A stretch of DNA of 64,000 nucleotides from Candidatus Frackibacter sp. WG13 (GTDB taxonomy: Bacteria; Bacillota; Halanaerobiia; Halobacteroidales; Acetohalobiaceae): positions 1-64,000 of the forward strand of contig NZ_FOTT01000014.1 of assembly GCF_900114655.1 (NCBI RefSeq), in the 5' to 3' direction. Shown piece after piece: positions 35,650-44,354 of this stretch (position 1 is its first letter; the number at the start of each line of letters is the position of its first letter). A program made the translations under genes and the position numbers. The notes below the pieces were generated by a model. The model saw only the letters and a list, made by a program, of their open reading frames with translations, ran no database searches and was not told the origin of the DNA.

Positions 35650-36699
35650 ATGTCAAAATATGAAGAAGGTTCGGTGCTTCTATTATCATTATTGATAATG
35701 ACTGTTTTATTTGTAATGGTTGCAGGTGCTTTAAGATCAGTAAATAATGAGATTAAAATAAGTAGTTATAATCAAGATAGAGTTAAGGCTAACTATATAG
35801 CAGAAGCGGGATTAGAGTTTGCTAAAGCTAAAGTTAGTGATAATAATATATGGAATAATAATAAGATAATCAAAGATTTCGGGGGCGGAAGGTTTACGGT
35901 AACTAAGAGTTTAACTAATAATCAATTAGATATTGTTAGTGAAGCAACATATAAAGAGATGACTAAAAAATTATCTTCCACTTATTTGTATAACTCAGAT
36001 ATTAATCAGACTTTCAAGTATTCGTTAGCTGCCAGAGGAGTTATTAACGTTAATAATAAAGCAACAATTATCGGAAATAGTCAAGGTGGAGATTTATATT
36101 CAAATGGGAATATTATTTTAGGAAATAATTCTACTTATTTTGATTGTAATATTAAGAGGAATCAAGCTGACGAATTCTTTTTAGATTTTGATATTATTGA
36201 ATTGAAAGAGAAAGCAGAAGTTACTATAGCCAGTAATAATAATAGTCCAACAATCGATGGCTCGAAGGTTACATATAGTGATCATGATTTGAACTTAGCA
36301 AATAATTCAATTATTAACGGGAATGGAATTTTAATAGTCAATGGAGATTTAACGATTGAGAATGAAGTTAAAATTAATGTTGATGAAGATAACTCTGGGC
36401 AATTTAATAGTAAGTCTTTCGTAATAATCGTTACTGGTAATATAACTATTAAGAATAAATTTAATATGCGGGGATTACTATATTCCCAAGGTAGCATGAA
36501 AGACATAGACGGTAGTGCTGATATAGGTAATAAAGCGAAGGTTAGGGGAAGCATAATAGCCAATGAAGGTATAGAGATTAAAAACAAATTAGAACTTACA
36601 TATGATAACTCTTATTTGGATACTTTCAGTTCTCATGGGATCAACTTAGGAGATGTAGTTAAAGAGTTAAGATTAATTAATTTTAGACCTCTTTTTTAA
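35650..36699 (+). CDS. Second PilX-like pilus-associated protein
   Basis: 349 aa. Its N-terminus EEGSVLLLSLLIMTVLFVMVAGALRSVNNEIK and YIAEAGLEFAKAKV match the PilX-like protein at 29655, so the two are paralogues. There is no Gly-x4-Glu cleavage site. The C-terminal two-thirds is Asn-rich and beta-helical in appearance (repeated GNxxI / NNS segments), like surface bactofilin-type or polymer-forming folds. AAGGAGGTGATAG precedes ATG 35650. It lies between two terminators, so it is a separate transcription unit. Confidence 0.7.
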   Translation: MSKYEEGSVLLLSLLIMTVLFVMVAGALRSVNNEIKISSYNQDRVKANYIAEAGLEFAKAKVSDNNIWNNNKIIKDFGGGRFTVTKSLTNNQLDIVSEATYKEMTKKLSSTYLYNSDINQTFKYSLAARGVINVNNKATIIGNSQGGDLYSNGNIILGNNSTYFDCNIKRNQADEFFLDFDIIELKEKAEVTIASNNNSPTIDGSKVTYSDHDLNLANNSIINGNGILIVNGDLTIENEVKINVDEDNSGQFNSKSFVIIVTGNITIKNKFNMRGLLYSQGSMKDIDGSADIGNKAKVRGSIIANEGIEIKNKLELTYDNSYLDTFSSHGINLGDVVKELRLINFRPLF

Positions 36700-36718
36700 A
36701 GAGGTCTTATTTTTTTGG
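36685..36718 (+). terminator. Terminator after the second PilX-like gene
   Basis: AGACCTC (36685-36691) with GAGGTCT (36701-36707), then TATTTTTTT. The 5' arm is inside the last codons. Confidence 0.8.
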
Positions 36719-36823
36719 CTAATTTGCAGGATAATAATTCTATCAGAAGGAATTATAATATAAATTTGTATTTAAAAATATTTTATAATTAAATTATAAA
36801 TGAAGTATTAGAGGAGTGAGAAG

Positions 36824-38023
36824 ATGTTTAGATATCTAACAACAGGTGAATCACACGGAAAAGCAGTAACTGCAGTAATTGAAGGAGTACCAGCTAATTT
36901 AGAGATAAGACCAGATGATATCAATAAAGATTTAGCTCGCAGACAAGGGGGATATGGTCGCGGAGGAAGAATGAAGGTAGAGACAGACCAAGTCGAAATT
37001 TTGTCAGGTATTAGAGCAAAGAAGACTTTAGGTAGTCCGATTACATTTCAGATTAATAATAAAGATTGGGAGAATTGGCAGGAAATCTTGTCTCCGACAG
37101 GGGAAGGCGGTTATCATCAAGATGAGGTAGTGATTAAGAAGGACACTAAAATCAAACAGGTTAGGCCAAAAGTGACTAAGCCTCGACCTGGACATGCTGA
37201 TCTAGCTGGAAGTTTAAAATATAATCAAGAAGATATTAGAAATATATTAGAAAGGGCTAGTGCTAGAGAGACAGTAGCAAGAGTAGCGGTTGGAGCGGTA
37301 GCTAAGAAGTTCTTGGAAGAGTTTGGGATTAAAGTAATTAGCCATGTAGTTGAATTAGGTGGTGTGAAAGCAGATAGCCAAGATTTAGACTACAAACAGA
37401 TTGAGATGAAGGTAGATAATTCATTAGTTAGAACCCTTGACCAAGAAGCAGAAGAAGCAATGATAGCGAGGATAAAAGAAGCTAAAAAAGATGGCGATTC
37501 TTTAGGTGGGGTCTTTGAAGTAATAACTACTAAGCTACCAGTAGGCTTAGGTAGTCATGTACAATGGGATCGCAAGTTAGATGGAAGGTTAGCTCAGGCA
37601 TTAATGAGTATTCAAGCGATTAAAGGAGTTGAAGTTGGTCTAGGCTTTGAAGCAGCTAGAAGACCTGGCTCACAAGTCCATGATGAGATATATTATGAGG
37701 ATGGATTCAAACATAAGAGTAATAATGCTGGTGGATTAGAAGGTGGAATGACTAACGGTGAAGCTTTAAGGGTCAAAGCAGCGATGAAACCGATTCCAAC
37801 CCTCTATCAACCGTTAGAATCAGTAGACTTAGCTACCAAAGAGAAATTTAAAGCTAGTGTAGAACGTTCCGATGTAACGGCAGTACCAGCAGCTGGAGTA
37901 GTTGGTGAAGCAGTAGTAGCTATTGAATTAGCTAAAGCTTGGTTAGAAAAGTTTGGTGGCGATAGTATAGAAGAGGTTAAGCGTAATTATCAGAGTTACT
38001 TAAAATACTTAAAACAGAGGTAA
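36824..38023 (+). CDS. aroC: Chorismate synthase
   Basis: 399 aa. It starts [23 protein letters not shown], then has [37 protein letters not shown] and [15 protein letters not shown], all standard for AroC. It converts 5-enolpyruvylshikimate 3-phosphate to chorismate with reduced FMN. GGAGTGAG precedes ATG 36824. First of a tight aroC-K-B-Q run. Confidence 0.97.
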   Translation: MFRYLTTGESHGKAVTAVIEGVPANLEIRPDDINKDLARRQGGYGRGGRMKVETDQVEILSGIRAKKTLGSPITFQINNKDWENWQEILSPTGEGGYHQDEVVIKKDTKIKQVRPKVTKPRPGHADLAGSLKYNQEDIRNILERASARETVARVAVGAVAKKFLEEFGIKVISHVVELGGVKADSQDLDYKQIEMKVDNSLVRTLDQEAEEAMIARIKEAKKDGDSLGGVFEVITTKLPVGLGSHVQWDRKLDGRLAQALMSIQAIKGVEVGLGFEAARRPGSQVHDEIYYEDGFKHKSNNAGGLEGGMTNGEALRVKAAMKPIPTLYQPLESVDLATKEKFKASVERSDVTAVPAAGVVGEAVVAIELAKAWLEKFGGDSIEEVKRNYQSYLKYLKQR

Positions 38024-38028
38024 TAGTA

Positions 38029-38532
38029 ATGAAGAATATAATATTAATTGGATTTATGGGAACTGGGAAGAGTACAGTAGGTAAGAGGTTAGCAGATGAA
38101 TTAGGGTTAAAGTTTATAGATTCTGATGAAGTAATTAAAGAAAGTGCTGGTTCTGAAATAGGTGAAATATTTGCTACCAAAGGTGAAGCGTACTTTCGTG
38201 ATTTAGAAACGGAAGTAATTGCAGATTTAGGTCAAAAGAGTGATTTAGTAATCTCAACCGGTGGTGGGGCAGTACTTAGAGAGAAGAATGTAGAACTTTT
38301 AAAAGAACAAGGAATCGTTATCTTACTTAAAGCAGAACCAGAAGTTATTTTAGAGAGAGTCAGAGGAACGGATCGACCTTTATTGGCTGTGGCTGATCCG
38401 ATAAAGGAAATCAAGAAGTTACTCACTAAACGCAAGAGTTATTATGATATTACTAAGCATAAGATTGATACTTCGAACTTAGAGGTTGATGAAGTTGTAA
38501 ATAGAATCAAAGAGATTATGGATAATACATAG
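38029..38532 (+). CDS. aroK: Shikimate kinase
   Basis: 167 aa. Walker A GFMGTGKSTVGKRLA (about 6-20), DSDEVI with the substrate-binding Asp, EAYFRDLETEVI, the STGGGAVLRE block and a TDRPLL lid motif. It phosphorylates shikimate at O3. It begins 5 bp after the aroC stop. Confidence 0.96.
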   Translation: MKNIILIGFMGTGKSTVGKRLADELGLKFIDSDEVIKESAGSEIGEIFATKGEAYFRDLETEVIADLGQKSDLVISTGGGAVLREKNVELLKEQGIVILLKAEPEVILERVRGTDRPLLAVADPIKEIKKLLTKRKSYYDITKHKIDTSNLEVDEVVNRIKEIMDNT

Positions 38533-38553
38533 AAGATAAGGTGGTTAAATCCG

Positions 38554-39639
38554 ATGGAACTGGTAAAAGTAGATTTAGGAGAGAGAAGTTATGAAATTAA
38601 GATAGGTAAAGGACTATTATCAGATTTAGATCAAGTCTTAGAAGAAATAGGATTTAAATTTAATAATAAAGTATTAATTATTACTGACGAGCGTGTTAAG
38701 AATTTATATGGTTTACAGATTACAGAAGTTATGGATAAATCAAAGTTTAACTTTAGATTAACATCTGTGCCTGAAGGTGAAGGCTCTAAAAGTCTAGAAA
38801 TGGCACAAAAGTTATATGATGAAGCGGTAGACTTTGGTTTAGAGAGGGATTCATTGATTATAGCTTTTGGTGGTGGAGTAGTTGGAGACTTAGCTGGTTT
38901 TATAGCAGCAACTTATATGCGGGGTGTTCCATTTGTACAAGTACCCACTACGTTATTAGCTCAGGTAGATAGTAGTGTAGGCGGAAAAGTAGCCGTTAAT
39001 CATGAAGCCGGCAAGAATTTAATTGGTGCGTTCTATCAACCGCAATTAGTTCTAGTTGACTTAGAAGTCTTAAATACTTTAGATCAGCGTGATATTCAAT
39101 CTGGTTTAGCAGAGATAATTAAGTACGGAGTAATCTGGGATAAAGAATTTTTTAATTATCTTCAGGATAAGCAAGAAGCAATTAAGGGGTTAGATTTAGA
39201 TGTTTTAGCAAAAGTCATCCAACGTTCCTGTCAGATTAAAGCAGAAGTAGTTGCTGAAGACGAAAAAGAATTAGGAATGAGAGCTATCTTAAATTATGGA
39301 CATACTATCGGTCATGCTATTGAAGCCTTAAGCGGTTATGGCGAGTATCGCCATGGTGAAGCAGTAGCAATTGGGATGATTAGTGCCATGGAGTTAGCCC
39401 ATCGATTAGATATGGTAACTAAAGATGAAGTTCAACGACAGAAAGAATTGATTATTAATCTAGGACTACCAGTTGAATTTGGCGATTTAAAAGTTAGCGA
39501 TATTATTGCTAAGACTAAGCAGGATAAGAAAGTTAAAGATGGTAAAGTAAGATTTATCTTGCCAGAAAAGATAGGGGGAGTGAAGATAGTCAGCGAAGTT
39601 GACGAAGAGGTAATAGCTGAAGTTTTAAAGGAGCAATAG
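38554..39639 (+). CDS. aroB: 3-dehydroquinate synthase
   Basis: 361 aa. NAD-binding AFGGGVVGDLAGFIAATYMRG, the VPTTLLAQVDSSVGGKVAVNH block and metal ligands in LNYGHTIGHAIEA and EYRHGEAVAIGM identify AroB, which cyclises DAHP to 3-dehydroquinate. AAGGTGG lies before ATG 38554. The gap after it (39640-39831) has a GGTCAAGG repeat and the CAGACTAA-type repeat. Confidence 0.96.
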   Translation: MELVKVDLGERSYEIKIGKGLLSDLDQVLEEIGFKFNNKVLIITDERVKNLYGLQITEVMDKSKFNFRLTSVPEGEGSKSLEMAQKLYDEAVDFGLERDSLIIAFGGGVVGDLAGFIAATYMRGVPFVQVPTTLLAQVDSSVGGKVAVNHEAGKNLIGAFYQPQLVLVDLEVLNTLDQRDIQSGLAEIIKYGVIWDKEFFNYLQDKQEAIKGLDLDVLAKVIQRSCQIKAEVVAEDEKELGMRAILNYGHTIGHAIEALSGYGEYRHGEAVAIGMISAMELAHRLDMVTKDEVQRQKELIINLGLPVEFGDLKVSDIIAKTKQDKKVKDGKVRFILPEKIGGVKIVSEVDEEVIAEVLKEQ

Positions 39640-39696
39640 TTCAGGTCAAGGTTGAAGTTAAAAATAGAGTTTAGAAAAAGAATTAAAAGAGTATTT

Positions 39697-39731
39697 AGAC
39701 ACAGACTAACACAGACCAAGCACAGACTAAA
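39697..39731. repeat. 35-bp CAGACTAA-type dispersed repeat, copy 2
   Basis: Near-identical (32 of 35 positions) to 28012-28046. It lies between aroB and aroQ. Confidence 0.75.
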
Positions 39732-39831
39732 ATAAGGTTAAGAATAATAAAGTCTGAGAGATTTTTAAAATTTCAAATAAAAAGCCTTATATTTTTAATT
39801 ACTATTGTTAGCAGTGACAGGAGGAGATAAT

Positions 39832-40257
39832 GTGTACTTGATCATCCACGGTCCTAACTTAAACTTGTTAGGGGAACGCGAACCAGAAGTGTATGGTAAA
39901 CTAACTTTAGATGACATTAATCAACAGTTAAAAGATTTAGCTTCTGAATTGGGAGTAGAATTAATGGTTGAACAGTATAATAGTGAAGGAGAGATAATTG
40001 ATCGGATTCATCGAGCACGTAAAGAAGAGATAGATGGTTTGCTAATCAATCCTGGTGCCTATACTCATTATAGTATAGCCATTCGTGATGCAATTGCTGG
40101 AGTAGAAATTCCAGCAATAGAGGTTCATTTAAGCAATATATATCAAAGGGAAGAGTTTAGACATAAATCTGTAATAGCTCCAGTAGTAGAAGGGCAGATA
40201 TCAGGATTGGGTTTAGATAGTTATTTATTAGGGTTAAGGGCGTTAGTTAATTTGTAG
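39832..40257 (+). CDS. aroQ: 3-dehydroquinate dehydratase, type II
   Basis: About 141 aa. It starts [22 protein letters not shown] with the HGPNLN active-site motif, then has [32 protein letters not shown] and [17 protein letters not shown], all typical of the dodecameric type II enzyme. GTG 39832 is chosen because AGGAGGAG lies 5 bases before it; the longer frame from 39805 would read through that site. It is followed by an M24 peptidase after 16 bp. Confidence 0.95.
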   Translation: MYLIIHGPNLNLLGEREPEVYGKLTLDDINQQLKDLASELGVELMVEQYNSEGEIIDRIHRARKEEIDGLLINPGAYTHYSIAIRDAIAGVEIPAIEVHLSNIYQREEFRHKSVIAPVVEGQISGLGLDSYLLGLRALVNL

Positions 40258-40273
40258 AGAGGAGTTAATCGAG

Positions 40274-41344
40274 ATGAAAGAACGAATTAAATTAGTTAGA
40301 GAAGGATTAGATAAATTAGAAATCGACGGAATTTTAATTAATAATCCTCAGAATAGATATTATATGAGCGGTTTCACTGGTACTGCTGGGACTATCTTAA
40401 TTACTAAGAAAGATGCCGTATTAATTACTGACTTTCGGTATACTGAGCAGGCTAAATCTCAAGCTAGTAATTATGAGATTGTAGAGCACGGAACTCCAAA
40501 GATAAAGGCTTTAAAAGCAGAGTTAGAACGATTAAAGATTAATAAATTAGGATTTGAAGCTAAGCAAGTAAGATACCAACAGTATCAAAGATACAAAGAG
40601 AAACTAGATGCTGTAGAATTAGTTCCTACAGAGAATGTAATTAAAGATTTACGAAAAATTAAAGATGAATCAGAAATAAAAGAGATTAAAAAGGCAGTTA
40701 AGGTTGCGGACCAGGCTTTTGAACATATTGTAGATTATATTAAACCTGGGATGACCGAAAAAGAGCTAAGCTTAGAATTAGAATACTTTATGAAGCAGCA
40801 GGGTGCTACTAAGAATGCTTTTGACTTTATTGTAGCTTCAGGCAAACGGGGGGCACTACCACATGGAGTTGCTACTGAAAAGAAGATTGCTAAAGGTGAT
40901 ATGATAACTTTTGATTTAGGCTGTATTTATAGTCATTATAATTCTGACTTAACGAGAACTATCATTTTAGGAGCAGCTCCAACAGAAAAACAAGAAGAGG
41001 TATATAATACTGTATTAGAAGCACAGTTAGCAGCTATAGAAGCTATTGAACCTGGTAAAACCGGAGAAGAAATAGACCAAGTAGCTCGTCAAATTATTGT
41101 AGATGCCGGATATGGAGATAATTTTGGTCATGGGCTAGGGCATGGAGTAGGATTGGAAGTTCATGAAGAACCTCGTTTAGCTAAGACTGCTGATGAAGAG
41201 CTAGAGGTTGGGATGGTAGTAACAGTAGAGCCAGGTATCTATCTTCCAGACTGGGGTGGAGTTAGGATTGAAGACATAGTAGTAGTTACTGAAGATGGCT
41301 GCGAAATTTTAACTTCGGTAGCTAAAGATTTAATCAGGGTTTAA
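40274..41344 (+). CDS. Xaa-Pro aminopeptidase (M24B family)
   Basis: 356 aa. An N-terminal creatinase-like domain (about 1-125) precedes the pita-bread metallopeptidase with HGVATEKKIAKGDMITFDLGC, DLTRTI, GHGLGHGVGLEVHE and MVVTVEPGIYLPDWGGVRIED, giving the two Asp, one His and two Glu metal ligands. It removes N-terminal residues preceding proline. AroQ, this peptidase and efp in series are a common clostridial order. Confidence 0.93.
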   Translation: MKERIKLVREGLDKLEIDGILINNPQNRYYMSGFTGTAGTILITKKDAVLITDFRYTEQAKSQASNYEIVEHGTPKIKALKAELERLKINKLGFEAKQVRYQQYQRYKEKLDAVELVPTENVIKDLRKIKDESEIKEIKKAVKVADQAFEHIVDYIKPGMTEKELSLELEYFMKQQGATKNAFDFIVASGKRGALPHGVATEKKIAKGDMITFDLGCIYSHYNSDLTRTIILGAAPTEKQEEVYNTVLEAQLAAIEAIEPGKTGEEIDQVARQIIVDAGYGDNFGHGLGHGVGLEVHEEPRLAKTADEELEVGMVVTVEPGIYLPDWGGVRIEDIVVVTEDGCEILTSVAKDLIRV

Positions 41345-41426
41345 TACTATATTAAAAGCAGGAATCTACAAATATTATCTAGAATTAATTTAAATAATTG
41401 AAAATAATTAAGGAGGTATTGGATTA

Positions 41427-41984
41427 TTGATTTCAACTAATGACTTTCAGACAGGACTAACTATTGAGTTAGATGGCGATCTCTATAAAATCGTCAATTA
41501 CGATCATGTTAAACCGGGTAAAGGCGGTGCTTTCGTTCAGACTGAATTAAAGAATCTTGATACTGGTTCGACAATTACTAAACGATTTCGATCCGGGGAA
41601 AAAGTAAATAAGGCTTATATCGAAACTAAACCTTATCAATTCTTATATCGTAGTGGTGATAACTATGTCTTTATGGATAACGAAACCTATGAGCAGATTA
41701 ATTTGAGTCAGGATAGATTAGGTCAAGCTACTGAATATTTAAAAGAGAATCAAGAAATCAAGTTAGAATTATATGAAGAAGAAGTAATCGGAGTTAATAT
41801 TCCTGATACAGTAGAATTAGCAGTAGCTGATGCTCCGCCAGCGATAAGAGGCAATACAGTTTCGGGTGGTTCTAAGGTTGTAACTTTAGAGACAGGGGCA
41901 GAAGTAAAGGTGCCTCTTTTCATTGAAGCAGGAGATATCTTAAAGATAGATACTCGCAGCGGTGAATATATCGAACGAGTATAA
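41427..41984 (+). CDS. efp: Elongation factor P
   Basis: 185 aa. The N-terminal KOW-like domain with HVKPGKGGAFVQTELKNL carries Lys at the modified loop, followed by two OB domains and the C-terminal GDILKIDTRSGEYIERV. It relieves ribosome stalling at polyproline runs. The start is TTG 41427, preceded by AAGGAGG at nine bases. No efp-modifying gene is nearby. Confidence 0.96.
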   Translation: MISTNDFQTGLTIELDGDLYKIVNYDHVKPGKGGAFVQTELKNLDTGSTITKRFRSGEKVNKAYIETKPYQFLYRSGDNYVFMDNETYEQINLSQDRLGQATEYLKENQEIKLELYEEEVIGVNIPDTVELAVADAPPAIRGNTVSGGSKVVTLETGAEVKVPLFIEAGDILKIDTRSGEYIERV

Positions 41985-42008
41985 TTATATAAAGATTGAC
42001 TAATCATT

Positions 42009-42042
42009 AAGGTGTGCTGAAATTTCAGCACACCTTATTTAT
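42009..42042 (+). terminator. efp terminator
   Basis: AAGGTGTGCTGAAA (42009-42022) is followed directly by its complement TTTCAGCACACCTT (to about 42036), then ATTTATTTTTA. A near-perfect stem. Confidence 0.85.
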
Positions 42043-42141
42043 TTTTATACTAGGAAATTATAATTTTAGCAGAATGCGGAATGAACGGCAAGTGGAAGAG
42101 GTATATTGACTTGTTCTTAAATAAAATAATTAAATTTCTTT

Positions 42142-42170
42142 GCATATTTTTACCAAAAGATTAATATGAA
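42142..42170 (+). promoter_or_regulatory. Candidate sporulation sigma-E promoter of spoIIIA
   Basis: GCATATT (42142-42148), a 14-bp spacer, then AATATGAA (42163-42170). The -35 matches the sigma-E type well; the -10 only partly. In Bacillus the spoIIIA operon is under sigma-E in the mother cell. Confidence 0.4.
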
Positions 42171-42191
42171 TTATAGAGAGGTGGTTAACTT

Positions 42192-43178
42192 ATGGCTAAT
42201 AGAATTCAAAAAGAGATATTGCCTGTCCTAGCAAATAGTTTAAGAAGGATAATAGAGAGAATAGATCTTAAAATTCTAAGTCAGATAGAAGAGATTCGAT
42301 TAAGAGTTAATCAACCGTTAATCTTAAATCTGAATAAAAGAGAGGTTATGTTAACCAAAAGAAGCGAGGTGACCTCTGAGCCTAAACAAGCTTATCATAC
42401 TACGCAACATGATTTACAACAGACAATGAATATAATGACTCAGAATTCTCTTTATGCTCTAGAAGAAGAGTTAAAAGAAGGTTATTTAACATTAAAAGGA
42501 GGACATCGAGTTGGTTTTGTAGGGAGAGTGATATCAAATTCAAACAAGATTGAATTAATTAAAGATTTTTCAGGCCTAAATATTAGAATTTCACAGGAGA
42601 TTATAGGGGCAGCAGATTCAATAATCAAGAAACTTATCTTTAATAGAGAGAGGGTATATAATACTTTAATAATTTCACCTCCTCAGTGTGGTAAGACAAC
42701 CCTTTTGCGAGATATAATTAGACAATTAAGTAACGGGATACCGCAATTAAATTTTTCAGGGTTAAAAGTAGGAGTGGTAGATGAACGAGGTGAATTAGGT
42801 GGAACTTATCAAGGTATAGCTCAGAACCAATTAGGGATTCGTACTGACCTATTGGCTAACTGTCCTAAATCAGAGGGTATGCTGTTATTAATTCGGTCTA
42901 TGTCGCCAGAAGTAATCATCACTGATGAAATAGGTAGTCAAAAAGATGTCCAGGCTATCAAAGAAGCAATTAATGCTGGCGTTAAGATCATAACTTCAGT
43001 TCATGGTCAAGACTTGAATGAAATTAAGGAGCGACCAAACTTAAAAGAACTATTAAAACATACCTTCTTCAAACGTTTCATTATTCTTAGTAGACGAAGA
43101 GGGCCAGGGACGATAGAAAGAGTACTTGGGGTCAATGAAGAAGAAATTAGATTTAAAAGAAGAAAGGGATGCATATGA
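42192..43178 (+). CDS. spoIIIAA: Stage III sporulation protein AA (ATPase)
   Basis: A 328-aa secretion-type ATPase. Walker A SPPQCGKTTLLRD lies at about residues 161-173; VGVVDERGEL and SPEVIITDEIGSQKDVQAI form the Walker B region. It powers the SpoIIIA-SpoIIQ channel between mother cell and forespore. GAGAGGTGG precedes ATG 42192. First of eight spoIIIA genes. Confidence 0.95.
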   Translation: MANRIQKEILPVLANSLRRIIERIDLKILSQIEEIRLRVNQPLILNLNKREVMLTKRSEVTSEPKQAYHTTQHDLQQTMNIMTQNSLYALEEELKEGYLTLKGGHRVGFVGRVISNSNKIELIKDFSGLNIRISQEIIGAADSIIKKLIFNRERVYNTLIISPPQCGKTTLLRDIIRQLSNGIPQLNFSGLKVGVVDERGELGGTYQGIAQNQLGIRTDLLANCPKSEGMLLLIRSMSPEVIITDEIGSQKDVQAIKEAINAGVKIITSVHGQDLNEIKERPNLKELLKHTFFKRFIILSRRRGPGTIERVLGVNEEEIRFKRRKGCI

Positions 43179-43693
43179 TCAAGATTTTAGGCAGTGTAAT
43201 GATTGTTATAGCCAGTAGCTGGCTTGGTTTTTTAAGTGCGAAGCAATTAATTTTAAGGGTTAAACAGTTGCAGGAGTTACAGTTAGCTTTTCAGCTTTTA
43301 GAAGCAGAAATTATGTATGCAGCAACACCTTTACCTCAAGCCTTAAAGCGAGTGGGAGAAAAGATTAATCTCCCAATAGCCCAACTCTTTATTAATTGCA
43401 CAGAAATTTTACAAGAAAATATTGGGGTAACTGCAGATCAAGCCTGGCAACAGGCAGTGAAAGAAGTAAGAACTCAAACAGCTTTAAAATTAGACGATCA
43501 AGAAGTGCTGATTAATTTCGGTAAACATTTAGGTAAGTCTGATCGTGAACATCAAAAGAAGAATTTGCAGTTAGCCCAAAAGCAGTTAAAGCTAGCAATT
43601 AAGGATTCATTGGCTATTAAAGATGCTAAAGTAAAACAACGGCGTTATTTAGGGGTTTTAGGGGGGTTAGTAGTAGTTATCTTACTTTACTAA
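43175..43693 (+). CDS. spoIIIAB: Stage III sporulation protein AB
   Basis: About 172 aa with an N-terminal helix (ILGSVMIVIASSWLGFLSA) and a C-terminal one (YLGVLGGLVVVILLY). The middle has LQELQLAFQLLEAEIMYAATPLPQAL, typical of SpoIIIAB (similar to GspF cytoplasmic domains). ATG 43175 overlaps the spoIIIAA stop as ATGA; ATG 43169 is in frame too. Confidence 0.92.
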   Translation: MIKILGSVMIVIASSWLGFLSAKQLILRVKQLQELQLAFQLLEAEIMYAATPLPQALKRVGEKINLPIAQLFINCTEILQENIGVTADQAWQQAVKEVRTQTALKLDDQEVLINFGKHLGKSDREHQKKNLQLAQKQLKLAIKDSLAIKDAKVKQRRYLGVLGGLVVVILLY

Positions 43694-43727
43694 GAAAGAA
43701 TTTGGTTTGGTGGAAGGAGCGGGATAG

Positions 43728-43922
43728 ATGAATGTAGATTTAGTATTTAAGATTGCCGGTTTAGGAATCTTAATCTCTATCTTTAATATAGTTTTAGAGC
43801 AGGCAAATAAAGAAGAACAAGCGGAAATGTTAACTTTAGTAGGGGTAATTATTGTTTTAATGATTGTAATTAGGCTAATTAATGACTTATTTACTAATGT
43901 AAGACAGATATTTGGGTTTTGA
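43728..43922 (+). CDS. spoIIIAC: Stage III sporulation protein AC
   Basis: A 64-aa protein with two hydrophobic helices, starting MNVDLVFKIAGLGILISIFNIVLEQA, a strongly conserved SpoIIIAC start. It is a membrane component of the feeding-tube channel. GGAAGGAG precedes ATG 43728. Confidence 0.92.
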   Translation: MNVDLVFKIAGLGILISIFNIVLEQANKEEQAEMLTLVGVIIVLMIVIRLINDLFTNVRQIFGF

Positions 43923-43938
43923 TGGGGTAGGTGGTTAG

Positions 43939-44325
43939 ATGGAGATTATTCAGATAGTAGGATTGGGCTTGTTAGCTACTATTTTAATAATCTTAGTTAG
44001 AGAAAAAGAACCAGAATTTGCTCTCCAACTAAGCTTAGTTGTAAGTATTCTAATCTTTGGATTAATGCTGACTAAGATTATAGCGATCATAGATTTTTTA
44101 CGTAATTTAGCCTTAAAGGCCAATATTAACCTTATATATTTAGATACTATCTTAAAGGTGATTGGGATAGCATATATTGCAGAATTTGGGGCAGCAATCT
44201 GTCGTGACGCTGGAGAAGGAGTAATTGCTTCTAAAATAGAGTTTGCTGGTAAAGTATTAATTATGGTATTGGCTATTCCGGTAATGTTAGCAATTTTAGA
44301 ATCTGTTATGCAATTACTACCGTAA
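43939..44325 (+). CDS. spoIIIAD: Stage III sporulation protein AD
   Basis: 128 aa, hydrophobic, related to SpoIIIAC. EIIQIVGLGLLATILIILVREKEPEFALQ and IAYIAEFGAAICRDAGEGVIASKIEFAGK are signature segments. It is thought to sit in the membrane with SpoIIIAC and AE. Confidence 0.93.
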   Translation: MEIIQIVGLGLLATILIILVREKEPEFALQLSLVVSILIFGLMLTKIIAIIDFLRNLALKANINLIYLDTILKVIGIAYIAEFGAAICRDAGEGVIASKIEFAGKVLIMVLAIPVMLAILESVMQLLP

Positions 44326-44354
44326 AAGCTTTAGATATTAAAGGTGTGAGTTAG

